This document shows, piece after piece, positions 26,990 through 35,132 of a stretch of 64,000 nt of DNA. Every line of letters starts with the position of its first letter. The first letter of the stretch is position 1. The notes beneath the pieces were generated by a model. The model made no database searches. It had not been told where the DNA came from and saw only the letters and a program-made list of their open reading frames with translations. The translations under genes and the position numbers were made by a program. The stretch comes from JADLDB01 sp040755835 (GTDB lineage Bacteria; Myxococcota; Myxococcia; Myxococcales; Myxococcaceae), in contig JBFMAB010000020.1 of the NCBI GenBank assembly GCA_040755835.1, positions 62,001 through 126,000 on the forward strand, in the 5' to 3' direction.

Positions 26990-28464
26990 GATGGAGGCTG
27001 GCCATATTCCGGCGCGCGCCGGCGGCGCAAGGCGGGGAGGGCGACGGCGAGGAGCCAGAGCGACGGGAGGCCCGGGCCGACGCTGCTGCAGCCGGGCGCC
27101 GACGGCGCCGCCACGGTGCCGGCCGCCGGGAGGATGGTGGGGGTGAAGCGCAGGCCCGGCGGGCGGCAGTAGCGCCGCGAGTCCGCGCCGGCTTCGCACA
27201 CCGAGCCCGACGGGCAGTCGGTGCTCACCGTGCACGACGCGACGCAGCGGGTGATGCCGCCGACCGGGCCGGTGCAGATCGAACCCACGCAGAAGTCACC
27301 GCTGGGGCTGCATGTGTCGAACAGCTGCCGCTCGGGCTTGAGCGGGTACCGGCAGGTGCCGGCCGCGCACTCCATGCTCGAAGGGCAGTCGGCGGGCCCC
27401 TGGCAGCCCTTCGTGCAGTACGGGTCCGGGTGCTGGCTGTCGTTGACGCAGAGGCGCTCCCTGCACTGCTGCGCGGCGCTGCACAGCCCGCCCTCGGCGA
27501 CGCAGTCCGGGTCCGGCACCGGGCACGCGGCCTGGGCGCAGACGTTGTTCCGCACGCAGTCGCGCGGGCAGTCGGGATCCGACAGGAGATCGACGCACTC
27601 GGCCGAGCACTGGCCGTCGGCCCTGCAGGCACAGTCCTGGTCGACCGGCGTGCAGCCGGGCACGCACGCACCGTCGGTGGCGCAGGTGGGCTGCTCCCAC
27701 GCGCCCATGGTGGTGCGGATCCACGACGCCACCACGTCGACGCGGCCGTCCCAACCCTCCACCACGCAGTTCTGGTCGCCGTAGCTGACGACGCCCACCA
27801 GCTTCTCCTGCGCGCTGCCGGGCAGCACCATGAACCCCGGGCCGCCGGAGTCGCCCGAGCACGTCTGCTTCCCCGACGCGCCGGATTCGATGGTGTACCG
27901 CGCCACCTGCCGCAGGTTGTACGTCACCTCGCGCTTCACGCCGCCGCCCACGCCGCTGGCATTGGTGATGCCGAAGCCCACGTGGCGGATCGGCCGGCCC
28001 ACGTCGGCGTTGGTGAGCGCCACGTCGTTGATGGGAATCGGCGTCACGTTCGTCACCGGCTGCGCGAGGCGGAGGATGCCGAAGTCGAACCAGCTGCCGT
28101 TGTAGTTGGGGTGCTTCACCTGCTGCGCCACCGACACCGTCTTCGTCAGCGCGCCGATGCTGGAGCCGAAGCCCACCACGTAGAAGTTGCCCGGGCCGTA
28201 CGCGTTGATGCAGTGCGCGGCCGTCAGCACCGTCTTCGGCGCGATGAGCGTCCCGGTGCAGTACTCCTGCAGCCCGCCGGCGTTCACCGCGAGCACCACC
28301 ACCGCGGGATCGCCCAACGCCAAGGTGCCCCCGACGATCGCATCGCCGCGCTCGCCGGCCACCTCGCCGTCGTCCGGCAGCTCCACGGAAAGGGATGGGC
28401 CGCACGACACGAGGCTCATCACGGCGCCGGCCCACACCGCGATCCCCAGCTTGCTGCTCGACAT
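26986..28464 (-). CDS. Trypsin-like serine protease with MYXO-CTERM tail (copy 2)
   Basis: A 492-residue paralogue of the next gene with the same layout: signal peptide with Cys21 (MSLVSCG), RGDAIVGG junction, triad H84 (LTAAHC), D127 (SWFDFGILRL) and S206 (CSGDSGGP), and Cys-rich repeats. A hydrophobic C-terminus with an Arg cluster follows (GCSSVGPGLPSLWLLAVALP...RRRR). Both triads are intact, so both copies should be active. The first gene of the two-gene operon, it is divergent from the amidohydrolase gene. Confidence 0.9.
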   Translation of the reverse strand: MSSSKLGIAVWAGAVMSLVSCGPSLSVELPDDGEVAGERGDAIVGGTLALGDPAVVVLAVNAGGLQEYCTGTLIAPKTVLTAAHCINAYGPGNFYVVGFGSSIGALTKTVSVAQQVKHPNYNGSWFDFGILRLAQPVTNVTPIPINDVALTNADVGRPIRHVGFGITNASGVGGGVKREVTYNLRQVARYTIESGASGKQTCSGDSGGPGFMVLPGSAQEKLVGVVSYGDQNCVVEGWDGRVDVVASWIRTTMGAWEQPTCATDGACVPGCTPVDQDCACRADGQCSAECVDLLSDPDCPRDCVRNNVCAQAACPVPDPDCVAEGGLCSAAQQCRERLCVNDSQHPDPYCTKGCQGPADCPSSMECAAGTCRYPLKPERQLFDTCSPSGDFCVGSICTGPVGGITRCVASCTVSTDCPSGSVCEAGADSRRYCRPPGLRFTPTILPAAGTVAAPSAPGCSSVGPGLPSLWLLAVALPALRRRRAPEYGQPPS

Positions 28465-28720
28465 GCGAACCACTCCTGCAACCCAGCGAAACGGCAATGA
28501 ATTGCGGGGGGCGCCGGTAGCAAGGTGTGTGCCCATCGCCGCCCATGAGGGAATTCAGCCCACTGGCGCGCCGCCGCGCGGGGCGGGCTGTGACGAGCAA
28601 GCCGCGATCCGGCCGGGAATCAGACACTTCGGCTCCACTCCGTTGTCAACGGTGCTGACCCCGGGGCGCCAGGGCACTTTTGCGATCGCCACCCGCCGGT
28701 GAGCGGGTACCCTCCCGGCC

Positions 28721-29977
28721 GTGGGCACCGTGTTGAAGGGGGCGACGCTCGTCGAACTGGAGCCCGCCAGCGTGGAGGTGGCGGACTTGCGCATCGCCGG
28801 CGGGCGCATCGCCGGGCGTGGCGAAGCGGCGGCGGCGGAGCCGGGCGACGAGGTCATCGACCTCGCCGGCAAGCTGGTCTTCCCCGGCCTCGTCAGCGCG
28901 CACCACCACCTGGCGGCGACGTTGTTGCGCGGCGCGCCGCGCGCGGAGCAGGGCTTTCGGGGCGAGCGCGCGCTCCGCGAGCGCCTGGGCCGGGCGCTGA
29001 CGGGCGATGACGCGGAGGCCGCGGCCGCGGCCGGTGGGCTTGAAGGGCTCGCGGCCGGTACGACCACCCTCTTCGACACGCACCTCGCCACCGTCGACGT
29101 CTCCGGGGCCCTCTCGCGCGTGGCGCAGGGGCTCGCGGGCGTGGGACTGCGCGCGGTGCTGGCGCAGCAGGTGACCGAGGACACCGAGGGCGCCCTGGCC
29201 GAGTGCCTCGCGTACGCGGCGAAGGCCCGCGGGCGCTTCCGCGGCGCGGTGGCGCTGGGCGACCTCGGCTCGGTGTCCGACGGTACGCTGCGCTCGGTGC
29301 GGCGCGCGCTGGACGACGCGAAGCTTTTGGGCCTGGTGTCGCTGGCCGAGGACTCCACCGAGGAGGCGCGCTCGAACGAGGCCTTCGGCCGGCCGGTGGC
29401 CGAGCGGCTGCTCGAGGCCGAACTGGTCGGAGAGTCTGCCGTCATCTCCCAGGGCGTGCACCTGTCCTGGCCCGAGCTGTCGCAGCTCATCTCGCGCGGC
29501 GCGTGGATGGTGCACGTGGCGCGCTCGAACATGGCGACCCAGACGGGGAACGCGACGCCGGCGAAGTTCGGCGTGCGGGGCACCTTCGGCACGGGCGCCA
29601 TGTCCCTCGACGTCCTCTCCGAGGCGCAAGCCGCCTGCCTGCGCGCCGCGGACTCGGGGCTCCCCATCGACATCCTGCGCTTCCTGGCGAACGGCCACCG
29701 GCTGGCCACGCAGGCCTTCGGCGCGCCAGTGGGGCCGCTGCGCGAGGGCGCCGTCGCGGACCTCGTGGTGTTCGACTACCAGGCGCCCACGCGCTTCGAC
29801 GCCACCACGCTCGCCGCGCACGTCGAGTCCGGGCTGTCGGGGCGCCACGTGGAGTCGGTGATGGTGGACGGGCTGTGGCGCCTGTGGAAGCGCAAGCCGC
29901 TCGCCGTGGACCCGGTCGAGGTGGCCCGCGCGGCCCGCGACGCGGCCGAGGCGACCTGGCGGCGGATGGCGCAGTAG
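28721..29977 (+). CDS. SsnA-like amidohydrolase, metal site degenerate
   Basis: The 418-residue protein aligns by eye with the SsnA/ATZ-TRZ amidohydrolase family: N-terminal beta-sandwich, then PGLVSAHHHLAATLLRG (HxH kept), GTTTLFDTHLA, GVHLSWPELSQL, GTGAMSLDVLSEAQ, and C-terminal GAVADLVVFDYQAPT with the closing sandwich. The later metal or catalytic ligands look changed: SLAED where HxAE is usual, SQGVHLS where AHCVHLS is usual, and GTGA where GTDG is usual. It may therefore be a pseudoenzyme. SsnA is named for an association with selenium metabolism. The next gene, 47 bases on, is a candidate selenoprotein. Start is GTG. Confidence 0.75.
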   Translation: MGTVLKGATLVELEPASVEVADLRIAGGRIAGRGEAAAAEPGDEVIDLAGKLVFPGLVSAHHHLAATLLRGAPRAEQGFRGERALRERLGRALTGDDAEAAAAAGGLEGLAAGTTTLFDTHLATVDVSGALSRVAQGLAGVGLRAVLAQQVTEDTEGALAECLAYAAKARGRFRGAVALGDLGSVSDGTLRSVRRALDDAKLLGLVSLAEDSTEEARSNEAFGRPVAERLLEAELVGESAVISQGVHLSWPELSQLISRGAWMVHVARSNMATQTGNATPAKFGVRGTFGTGAMSLDVLSEAQAACLRAADSGLPIDILRFLANGHRLATQAFGAPVGPLREGAVADLVVFDYQAPTRFDATTLAAHVESGLSGRHVESVMVDGLWRLWKRKPLAVDPVEVARAARDAAEATWRRMAQ

Positions 29978-30024
29978 CGTGCTTGGTGGCGCGGCGGCGG
30001 GTGGGCGGTGAGTGGGGTGACGCG

Positions 30025-30894
30025 ATGATGCTCGGGGTGCTCATGGGCTTGTTCAGCGCAGCAGCGCCGGCGGTCGGAGACGTGGCCCCGGACTTCACGG
30101 TGAAGGACCTCGACGGCGTCGAGCTGTCGCTCTCGAAGCTCACCGAGCAGGGACCGGTGGTGCTGGCCTTTTTCCCGAAGGCCTTCACACCTGGCTGAAC
30201 GCGGGAGCTCACGGCGTACCGGGACCGGTATGCGGACATCCAGAAGCACCACGGCACGGTGATCGCGATCTCCACCGACGACGCGCCTACCTCGCGCAAG
30301 TTCAAGGAGTCGCTGAAGGCGCCGTACCACTTCGTCGCCGACGCGGAGGCGACGCTGGTGAAGCTGTACGACGTCAAGACGCCGCTGGTGTCCTTCGCGA
30401 AGCGCACCACGTTCGTGGTGGGACCGGGACGGAAGATTCTCTCGGTGCAGGAAGGCGGCGACGCCATCGATCCCTCGGGTGCCGTGGCCGCGTGCAGCCT
30501 GAAGCCGCCCGAGGCGATGAAGTTCGTCACCGGCGACGGCGGCGCCGGGACGGCGAAGGAGAGACCGCCGGCGCATCGACGAGGCTTGACGGGGCCTGTG
30601 CGGCGCGTGTTTGTTGCGCCGCTTTCTCATTTCCCCCTCCGCGCGGGCCGGTCCGCGCGCCGTCAAGGAGACGTTTATGAAGGTCCAGGCCCTTGTTCTC
30701 GGAGCCGCGCTCGGCTTCCTCCTCGCTACCGTGCCGTCGTGCGGAGGCGGCTCCGCGTGTGGCCCCAACAACTGCGCCGGCTGCTGCGACTCGACCGGCG
30801 CGTGCGTCCCGAGGACAGCGAGCAACAGCAACACCGCGTGTGGCTCGCACGGCAACGCCTGTGTGAACTGCACCGCGACCGGTCAGACGTGTAA
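30025..30894 (+). CDS. Selenocysteine-containing peroxiredoxin (BCP/AhpC-TSA type), in-frame TGA
   Basis: The first frame encodes a possible short signal peptide and a peroxiredoxin start (VGDVAPDFTVKDLDGVELSL, then VVLAFFPKAFTPG) and reaches TGA at 30196-30198. The same frame resumes with TRELTAYRDRY, TVIAISTDDAPTSRKFKES, YHFVADAEATLVKLYDV and FVVGPGRKI. The TGA falls exactly where the peroxidatic Cys of the FTPGCT motif belongs, so I read it as Sec58. Cys157 could resolve. A SECIS-like hairpin follows. Family similarity fades near 30510, but the next in-frame stop is only at 30894, inside the next gene. The true C-terminus is uncertain, and a late frameshift would give a stop at 30500 or 30518. 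Automatic callers would report a truncated gene. Confidence 0.75.
30214..30233 (+). promoter_or_regulatory. Candidate bacterial SECIS hairpin
   Basis: An 8-bp stem (30214-30221 with 30226-30233, one G-U pair) closes the loop GGAC. The loop starts 23 bases after the TGA, within the 16-37 base range described for bacterial SECIS elements, and has G in its first two positions as that consensus requires. The palindromic core TACCGG/CCGGTA lies inside codons of the conserved YRDRY segment. SelB recognition is inferred. Confidence 0.6.
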
Positions 30895-31762
30895 CGCCAC
30901 GACGTTCTTGTGCGAGGGCGGTTCGACGGGCGGTGGCACCGGCGGCGGCACGGGCGGTGGCGCGGGTGGCGGCACGGGCGGTGGCACGGGCGGTGGCACG
31001 GGTGGCGGCACCGGCGGTGGCACGGGCGGTGGCACGGGCGGTGGCACGGGCGGTGGCACGGGCGGTGGCACGGGCGGTGGCGGCGGGGCGACGACCTGCA
31101 ACTACCAGACGCAGAACTGCGCCATGGGCACCTGTGTGGTGGCGAACCAGACGGGTACGGCGTTCGCGTGCATGGCCGGTGAGTGCAACCTTGCGCGGCA
31201 GGACTGCGACGGCGGCGCGTGCGTGGTCGCGACTGGCGCGGGGGGGGCGCCGACGACGACGTGCGCTCCGGCGGGTGCGCGGAACATTGGTGAGACGTGC
31301 GGGCAGGGCATCGGCGACTGCGTGGCCGGCGCGGTGTGCGCGGGCATGCAGGGCGGCGCGTTCACCTGCCAGAAGCTGTGCTTCGGCAACGCCGGTGACT
31401 GCCCCTCGGGCTCGGCTTGCGCGGGTGGCGTCGGCTTGAACTCGACGACCATCCTTCTGACGTGCATTGCGAACTGCGACCTGCTCGCGCAGAACTGCCC
31501 GTCGGGCGGCGCGTGCGTCGGCACCTCGCAGGGCAACATCTGCGTCCCGGCCGGCACGGGCGGCACCGGCGCGGCGTGCGGCACCAGCACGACGCAGTAC
31601 GAGTGCCTGGCCGGCTACGGCTGCTTCAACGTCGGCGGAGCAGGCCAGTGCCGCCAGTACTGCAACCCGGACGGCGGCTCGCCCACCTGCGCGGCGCAGC
31701 CCGATGGTGGCGCTGGCGCGTGCCTCAACACGCAGACTCCGGGCATCGGCGCCTGCCAGTGA
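30677..31762 (+). CDS. Cys-rich lipoprotein with TGGG repeat linker
   Basis: A 361-residue lipoprotein (signal MKVQALVLGAALGFLLATVPSCGGG). A short Cys-rich N-domain (CGPNNCAGCCDSTGACVP) is followed by about 13 TGGG units (residues ~80-135). The rest is Cys-rich with repeated motifs such as CNLARQDCDGGACV, CASVGDCPSG-like and CDLLAQNCPSGGACV. It is probably surface-exposed; function unknown. An AAGGAG ribosome binding site precedes the ATG by about 6 bases. The upstream open frame of the peroxiredoxin runs 218 bases into it. Confidence 0.8.
   Translation: MKVQALVLGAALGFLLATVPSCGGGSACGPNNCAGCCDSTGACVPRTASNSNTACGSHGNACVNCTATGQTCNATTFLCEGGSTGGGTGGGTGGGAGGGTGGGTGGGTGGGTGGGTGGGTGGGTGGGTGGGTGGGGGATTCNYQTQNCAMGTCVVANQTGTAFACMAGECNLARQDCDGGACVVATGAGGAPTTTCAPAGARNIGETCGQGIGDCVAGAVCAGMQGGAFTCQKLCFGNAGDCPSGSACAGGVGLNSTTILLTCIANCDLLAQNCPSGGACVGTSQGNICVPAGTGGTGAACGTSTTQYECLAGYGCFNVGGAGQCRQYCNPDGGSPTCAAQPDGGAGACLNTQTPGIGACQ
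30928..31083 (+). repeat. 12-bp tandem repeat (GGCGGTGGCACG)n in coding DNA
   Basis: About 13 copies of a 12-base unit with third-position variants, encoding Thr-Gly-Gly-Gly. The unit is a multiple of three, so copy-number change would alter linker length without breaking the reading frame. Confidence 0.9.
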
Positions 31763-31803
31763 CGTGAGCGTCGGCTGGCGATCGCTTGCGCGGTTGCCAC
31801 CTC

Positions 31804-31837
31804 GAAGGCCCCGGTTCCAGAGGGAGCCGGGGCCTTC
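31804..31837. terminator. Strong bidirectional hairpin terminator
   Basis: A 15-bp stem, GAAGGCCCCGGTTCC paired with GGAGCCGGGGCCTTC (one G-T pair), closes an AGAG tetraloop. It lies between the ends of two convergent genes (stops at 31762 and 31906), so it can serve both. On the plus side it is followed by CTGTCTCT. Confidence 0.75.
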
Positions 31838-31905
31838 CTGTCTCTGCGCGCTGGCGCCGTGACGGCGTTCGCGCACGCGTGGACAGCTCAGGCCGTTGTG
31901 GCGCG

Positions 31906-33135
31906 TCACGAAGAGGCGCGGGCGCCCGCATCGTTCACGCGCCACAGCGCGTTGTTTCCCCTGGGGCGTTCCATCTCCATCCTCGACTCCGGCCGAAAGA
32001 CAGGCTCGACGAGGAAACCCGTGTGCGCTCCCACCGTCGGGTCCGTTGGATAGCCCGACGCCTGGAGGCGAGCCCGCAGCGCAGCGTCATCCAAAACCTC
32101 GACGCCCGGCGCGCCGGGAAGGGGGACAGTCGGGTGCAGCACCTCGAAGACCCCGATGATCTCGCACGTGCCGCCCTCACTGTAGGCGAGCAGCAGCCGG
32201 TCACCGGGTGCGACCTGGCCGACGTTCGCCACCCGGGCGCCGGCAGCGTTGTGGGCCGGCCGGCAGATGACGCCCTCGCAAAGGGCGAGCTGCGCCGTCT
32301 CCCAGCGGTCCGCGCGTGCAGGCGTCGCGAAGTAGACCCAGTCCGCGTGGACTCCTGCGGGGAGCCTCACGCCGCCCTGCCGCGCGCTTGCGGGGCGAGC
32401 CGACGTGCGGCGCGGTGGTGGTGGTGGAAGCCATCCGACGTCGAGGCTGTCCGTCACCTGCAGGATGAAGCCTTCGCGGAGGACCGCGCCGTCGCGCCAC
32501 GTCGGCTCTCCGACGGTGGCGATGCGTGAAGGCGCGCGCCGCAGTTGCCAGCCGAGCCACGCACACAGCGCCGCGTCCAGCTGGTCGTGGCTGAGCGGCG
32601 ACCCGTCCGCAAAGGTGAGGTTCGCCTCCGAAAGCAACCTTTCGCGGGCTGCTCTCCCCGCCGCCGTCACCTTCCCCGGCAGCCGTCGTCCCGCGAGTCG
32701 CGTCCAGGTGCCTCCAGGGAAGGCTTCGAGGAGATTGGCCGAAGACGCCTCCACCGAGTTCTCGAAGGCGGGCATCCACCCGACGGAATGGAGGGCGATG
32801 CCGAGTTCGACGCTGCTCCGAATGTAGCCCGCGAAGGGTCGACTGTCCGGCGCGGGCAGGACATCTGGCGTGTGCCCCGGCGCGCCGAGCCGTCGCTCGC
32901 AGTCGCGCGTCGAGCGGCCGTGCCTGGCCAGCCCGAGGGGGCCGTCCAGAACCAGGACGTCCCCGGACTCGGGCCTCGCTCCGAGCGGCCTGAGCCAATC
33001 CGACACCCGGAGCGTCGCGCTGAAGGGCGGCAGCTGCGTGAAGGTGCAGCGGCCATGCAGGTCGACGACCGCCACGTCCACTGGACGCGGTCGCCTCGCA
33101 TAGCCGTCCGTCAGGTCGAGTCCGAAGAAGCGCAC
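31906..33135 (-). CDS. DUF429 protein with C-terminal PUA/EVE-like domain
   Basis: About 409 residues. The N-terminal part is DUF429-like: FFGLDLTDG at the start, VLVLDGPLGLA, a central EAFPGGTWTRL and HDQLDAALCAWLGWQL, where the Asp residues suggest an RNase-H-like fold. The C-terminal ~140 residues (DWVYFATPARADRWETAQ to GFLVEPVFR) look like an EVE/PUA-type modified-base-binding domain; this is my weaker call. GTG 33135 gives a start right at the conserved core, with GAGGGG about 12 bases upstream. The longer open frame is possible. Confidence 0.65.
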   Translation of the reverse strand: MRFFGLDLTDGYARRPRPVDVAVVDLHGRCTFTQLPPFSATLRVSDWLRPLGARPESGDVLVLDGPLGLARHGRSTRDCERRLGAPGHTPDVLPAPDSRPFAGYIRSSVELGIALHSVGWMPAFENSVEASSANLLEAFPGGTWTRLAGRRLPGKVTAAGRAARERLLSEANLTFADGSPLSHDQLDAALCAWLGWQLRRAPSRIATVGEPTWRDGAVLREGFILQVTDSLDVGWLPPPPPRRTSARPASARQGGVRLPAGVHADWVYFATPARADRWETAQLALCEGVICRPAHNAAGARVANVGQVAPGDRLLLAYSEGGTCEIIGVFEVLHPTVPLPGAPGVEVLDDAALRARLQASGYPTDPTVGAHTGFLVEPVFRPESRMEMERPRGNNALWRVNDAGARASS

Positions 33136-33249
33136 GGGCCCGACGTTAATGCCCCTCTTTGTGGCCGCCAGCCAGTGCCTCGGACGCCTTTGGCGAGCCC
33201 GCACATCGCCGGCGACGAGCGTTGCGAGTCCAGCGCGCTTCTCGCGCGG

Positions 33250-34149
33250 TCAGCGGCGCCGCCGCAGCAGCGTCAGCAGCGCCAGCGCAGGCAGCGACAG
33301 CCCGGGCGCCGTCCCGCAACCGCCCTGGTCCGTGCCGCCCTTGTACCGGTACGCGCCCCAGAAGCCGATCGTCTTGATGGGCGTGACAGACTGGACGTTC
33401 GACCCGGCGCTGACGTTGCCCGCCTCGTCCCGCGCCCGCAGCTGGATGTCGTACGTCGTCCCGTTGGCGAGCCCCGTCACCTGGATGCGCCCGGCCGTCG
33501 CCACCACCTCGCCGCCGCTCACGAAGGTTGCGCTGCCCTGCGCGCGCACCTCGGCGGTTACGGAGGTCGCGTCGGAGCCGACGGTGAAGGACACGGTCGC
33601 CGACTGGTCGAGCGCCTCGATGCCCGTAATCGTCGGCGGCGACGGGGGCAGCGTGTCGTAGATGATCCTCAGGGACGAGGCCGTCAGCTTCGGCTGCGTG
33701 GTGAAGCCGCACGACGTCTGCGCGTACTCGATGACGCCGCAGACCTTGTGCGTCTTGGCGAGGTCCGCCGTGCCGCACGGTGTGGCGCTCCCCGTCTTGA
33801 GGCCCGGCAGCTCGTTGATCGCCACGTCGAACGCGCCCTCGCGCGCGGTGGTGACGGTGACCGCCGGCACGTCGTCGTAGCGCACGTCGTTGGTGCCCGG
33901 CGCTTCGCCGCACTCGCCCTCGGTGCTCCAGAGCTTGAGCGGCGTGCACAGCAGGCCGACGTTGTACTGGTACTGCCACCGCACCCGCAGCTTCACGTTG
34001 CAGTCGCTCGACGTCAGCACGTACGTGTCCGACGAGCTGTTTCCCGCGCGCAGCGTAATGGCAGTGCCCAGGGACGTCTGCGCCGACGCGCCCGACGCGG
34101 CCGTCGCGGCCAGCAGCACCACCCAGCGTGTCACGACCCTCCGAACCAT
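33250..34149 (-). CDS. MXYO-CTERM-anchored surface protein (MXAN_2561-type) with FN3 domain
   Basis: A 299-residue exported protein. A signal peptide (residues 1-24, cleaved after ASAQ or ASA) precedes a beta-rich N-domain with paired cysteines. A fibronectin type III domain follows (PPSPPTITGIEALDQSATVS ... TTYDIQLRARDEAGN). The C-terminus GGCGTAPGLSLPALALLTLL plus RRRR is an MYXO/MXYO-CTERM sorting tail. The layout matches proteins annotated as MXAN_2561 family. ATG 34149 was chosen because the signal peptide starts there; an ATG at 34185 is in frame. Confidence 0.8.
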   Translation of the reverse strand: MVRRVVTRWVVLLAATAASGASAQTSLGTAITLRAGNSSSDTYVLTSSDCNVKLRVRWQYQYNVGLLCTPLKLWSTEGECGEAPGTNDVRYDDVPAVTVTTAREGAFDVAINELPGLKTGSATPCGTADLAKTHKVCGVIEYAQTSCGFTTQPKLTASSLRIIYDTLPPSPPTITGIEALDQSATVSFTVGSDATSVTAEVRAQGSATFVSGGEVVATAGRIQVTGLANGTTYDIQLRARDEAGNVSAGSNVQSVTPIKTIGFWGAYRYKGGTDQGGCGTAPGLSLPALALLTLLRRRR

Positions 34150-34397
34150 GGCGGGCACCCGAGCAAACGTTACGCCAGCATGCAAGCGCGCAACACGTCG
34201 AGATGACGAGGTTTCTTGACGCCGTGCCCTGCTTCACCTGCCAATTTGTCAGTGGTCCCCGGCCGTCGCGCCGGGGCGTCGGGGCTCTGGGCCCACGAGA
34301 AGGAGCTGTTTCTTGCGTCCGCTGACGATCGCGGAGATCGTCTCGCGCCCCCGCGCGTTGTTTGGGCTCACGCGTACCGCCACCCGGAGGTGAAATC

Positions 34398-35132
34398 GTG
34401 CTCACGACCCTGCTCAGCCTGTTGTTCCTCGCCGCCACTCCCGCGTCGGCCGCTCCCTCAGCCGAATGCGAGTCCCTCGTTCCTGGCAAGAGCCTGGGGA
34501 CGCGCTACTCGCTCGGCACCGTCCTCAAGGCGCCCGAGGCGGTCGTTCCCGATGCGATTCCAGGCTGGTTCCGGCCCTCGGATCCTGCAGGCAAGAACGT
34601 GCGCCTGCGGTTCGACGATGCGAAGACGCTCGTGGAGATCGAAGCGCCGCTGCCGAAGTGCGTGGCGCTCGGTGAGCGTCGTATTCAGACCGGAAACCCC
34701 CTGGTGCTCGCCGCCGCGCTCGGGACCTGCGGTCAAGTCGCCGTGAACGAGGGCGCGAACATCGTCACCTGCAACGGTGTCACGCTCGTGGCGACCCCGA
34801 CGCCGCTCATCCGCGTCCAGAAATCCACCCCGGCCGCCGCCGGTGAATGTGCGGTGTACCTCGACGACGGCGGATCGTACGACGCGTCCGGTGTTCACGC
34901 CGCATCGCCCGGCTTCTCCCACACCCTCGAGGCGACGAAGCCGGTGTGCGTCACGGGCCTGAAGAAGCCTCTCACCACCAAAACCATCGCGGCCGACGTG
35001 AAAGCGATGGCACCGCCGTGCCAGGAGAAGGCGATGCGCGGTGGGACGCACCTGACCTGCGGTGACCTCGTGTACTCGTTCGCGGGTCCGCCGGCGACGC
35101 TCGCGACCATCTCGTTTGCGCCGCGCAAGTAG
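34398..35132 (+). CDS. Exported protein of unknown function
   Basis: A 244-residue product with a signal peptide (VLTTLLSLLFLAATPASAAPS). The mature part contains eight cysteines and no recognised domain. It has Cys-containing segments such as CESLVPGKSLGTRYSLG, CGQVAVNEGANIVTCNGV and HLTCGDLVYSF. I do not recognise the family. The GTG start at 34398 is supported by a strong GGAGGTGA ribosome binding site at 34386-34393. It is divergent from the MXYO-CTERM gene. Confidence 0.7.
   Translation: MLTTLLSLLFLAATPASAAPSAECESLVPGKSLGTRYSLGTVLKAPEAVVPDAIPGWFRPSDPAGKNVRLRFDDAKTLVEIEAPLPKCVALGERRIQTGNPLVLAAALGTCGQVAVNEGANIVTCNGVTLVATPTPLIRVQKSTPAAAGECAVYLDDGGSYDASGVHAASPGFSHTLEATKPVCVTGLKKPLTTKTIAADVKAMAPPCQEKAMRGGTHLTCGDLVYSFAGPPATLATISFAPRK

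Noticed and set aside
30196..30198. TGA in the peroxiredoxin treated as an ordinary nonsense mutation
   Set aside because: A random stop would be unlikely to fall exactly on the peroxidatic Cys codon, with intact family sequence after it and a SECIS-like hairpin at the right distance. It remains the main alternative if the genome lacks Sec machinery.
30928..31083. Possible CRISPR array or satellite
   Set aside because: The 12-base units are directly adjacent with no spacers and encode a Thr-Gly-Gly-Gly linker in frame with a lipoprotein.
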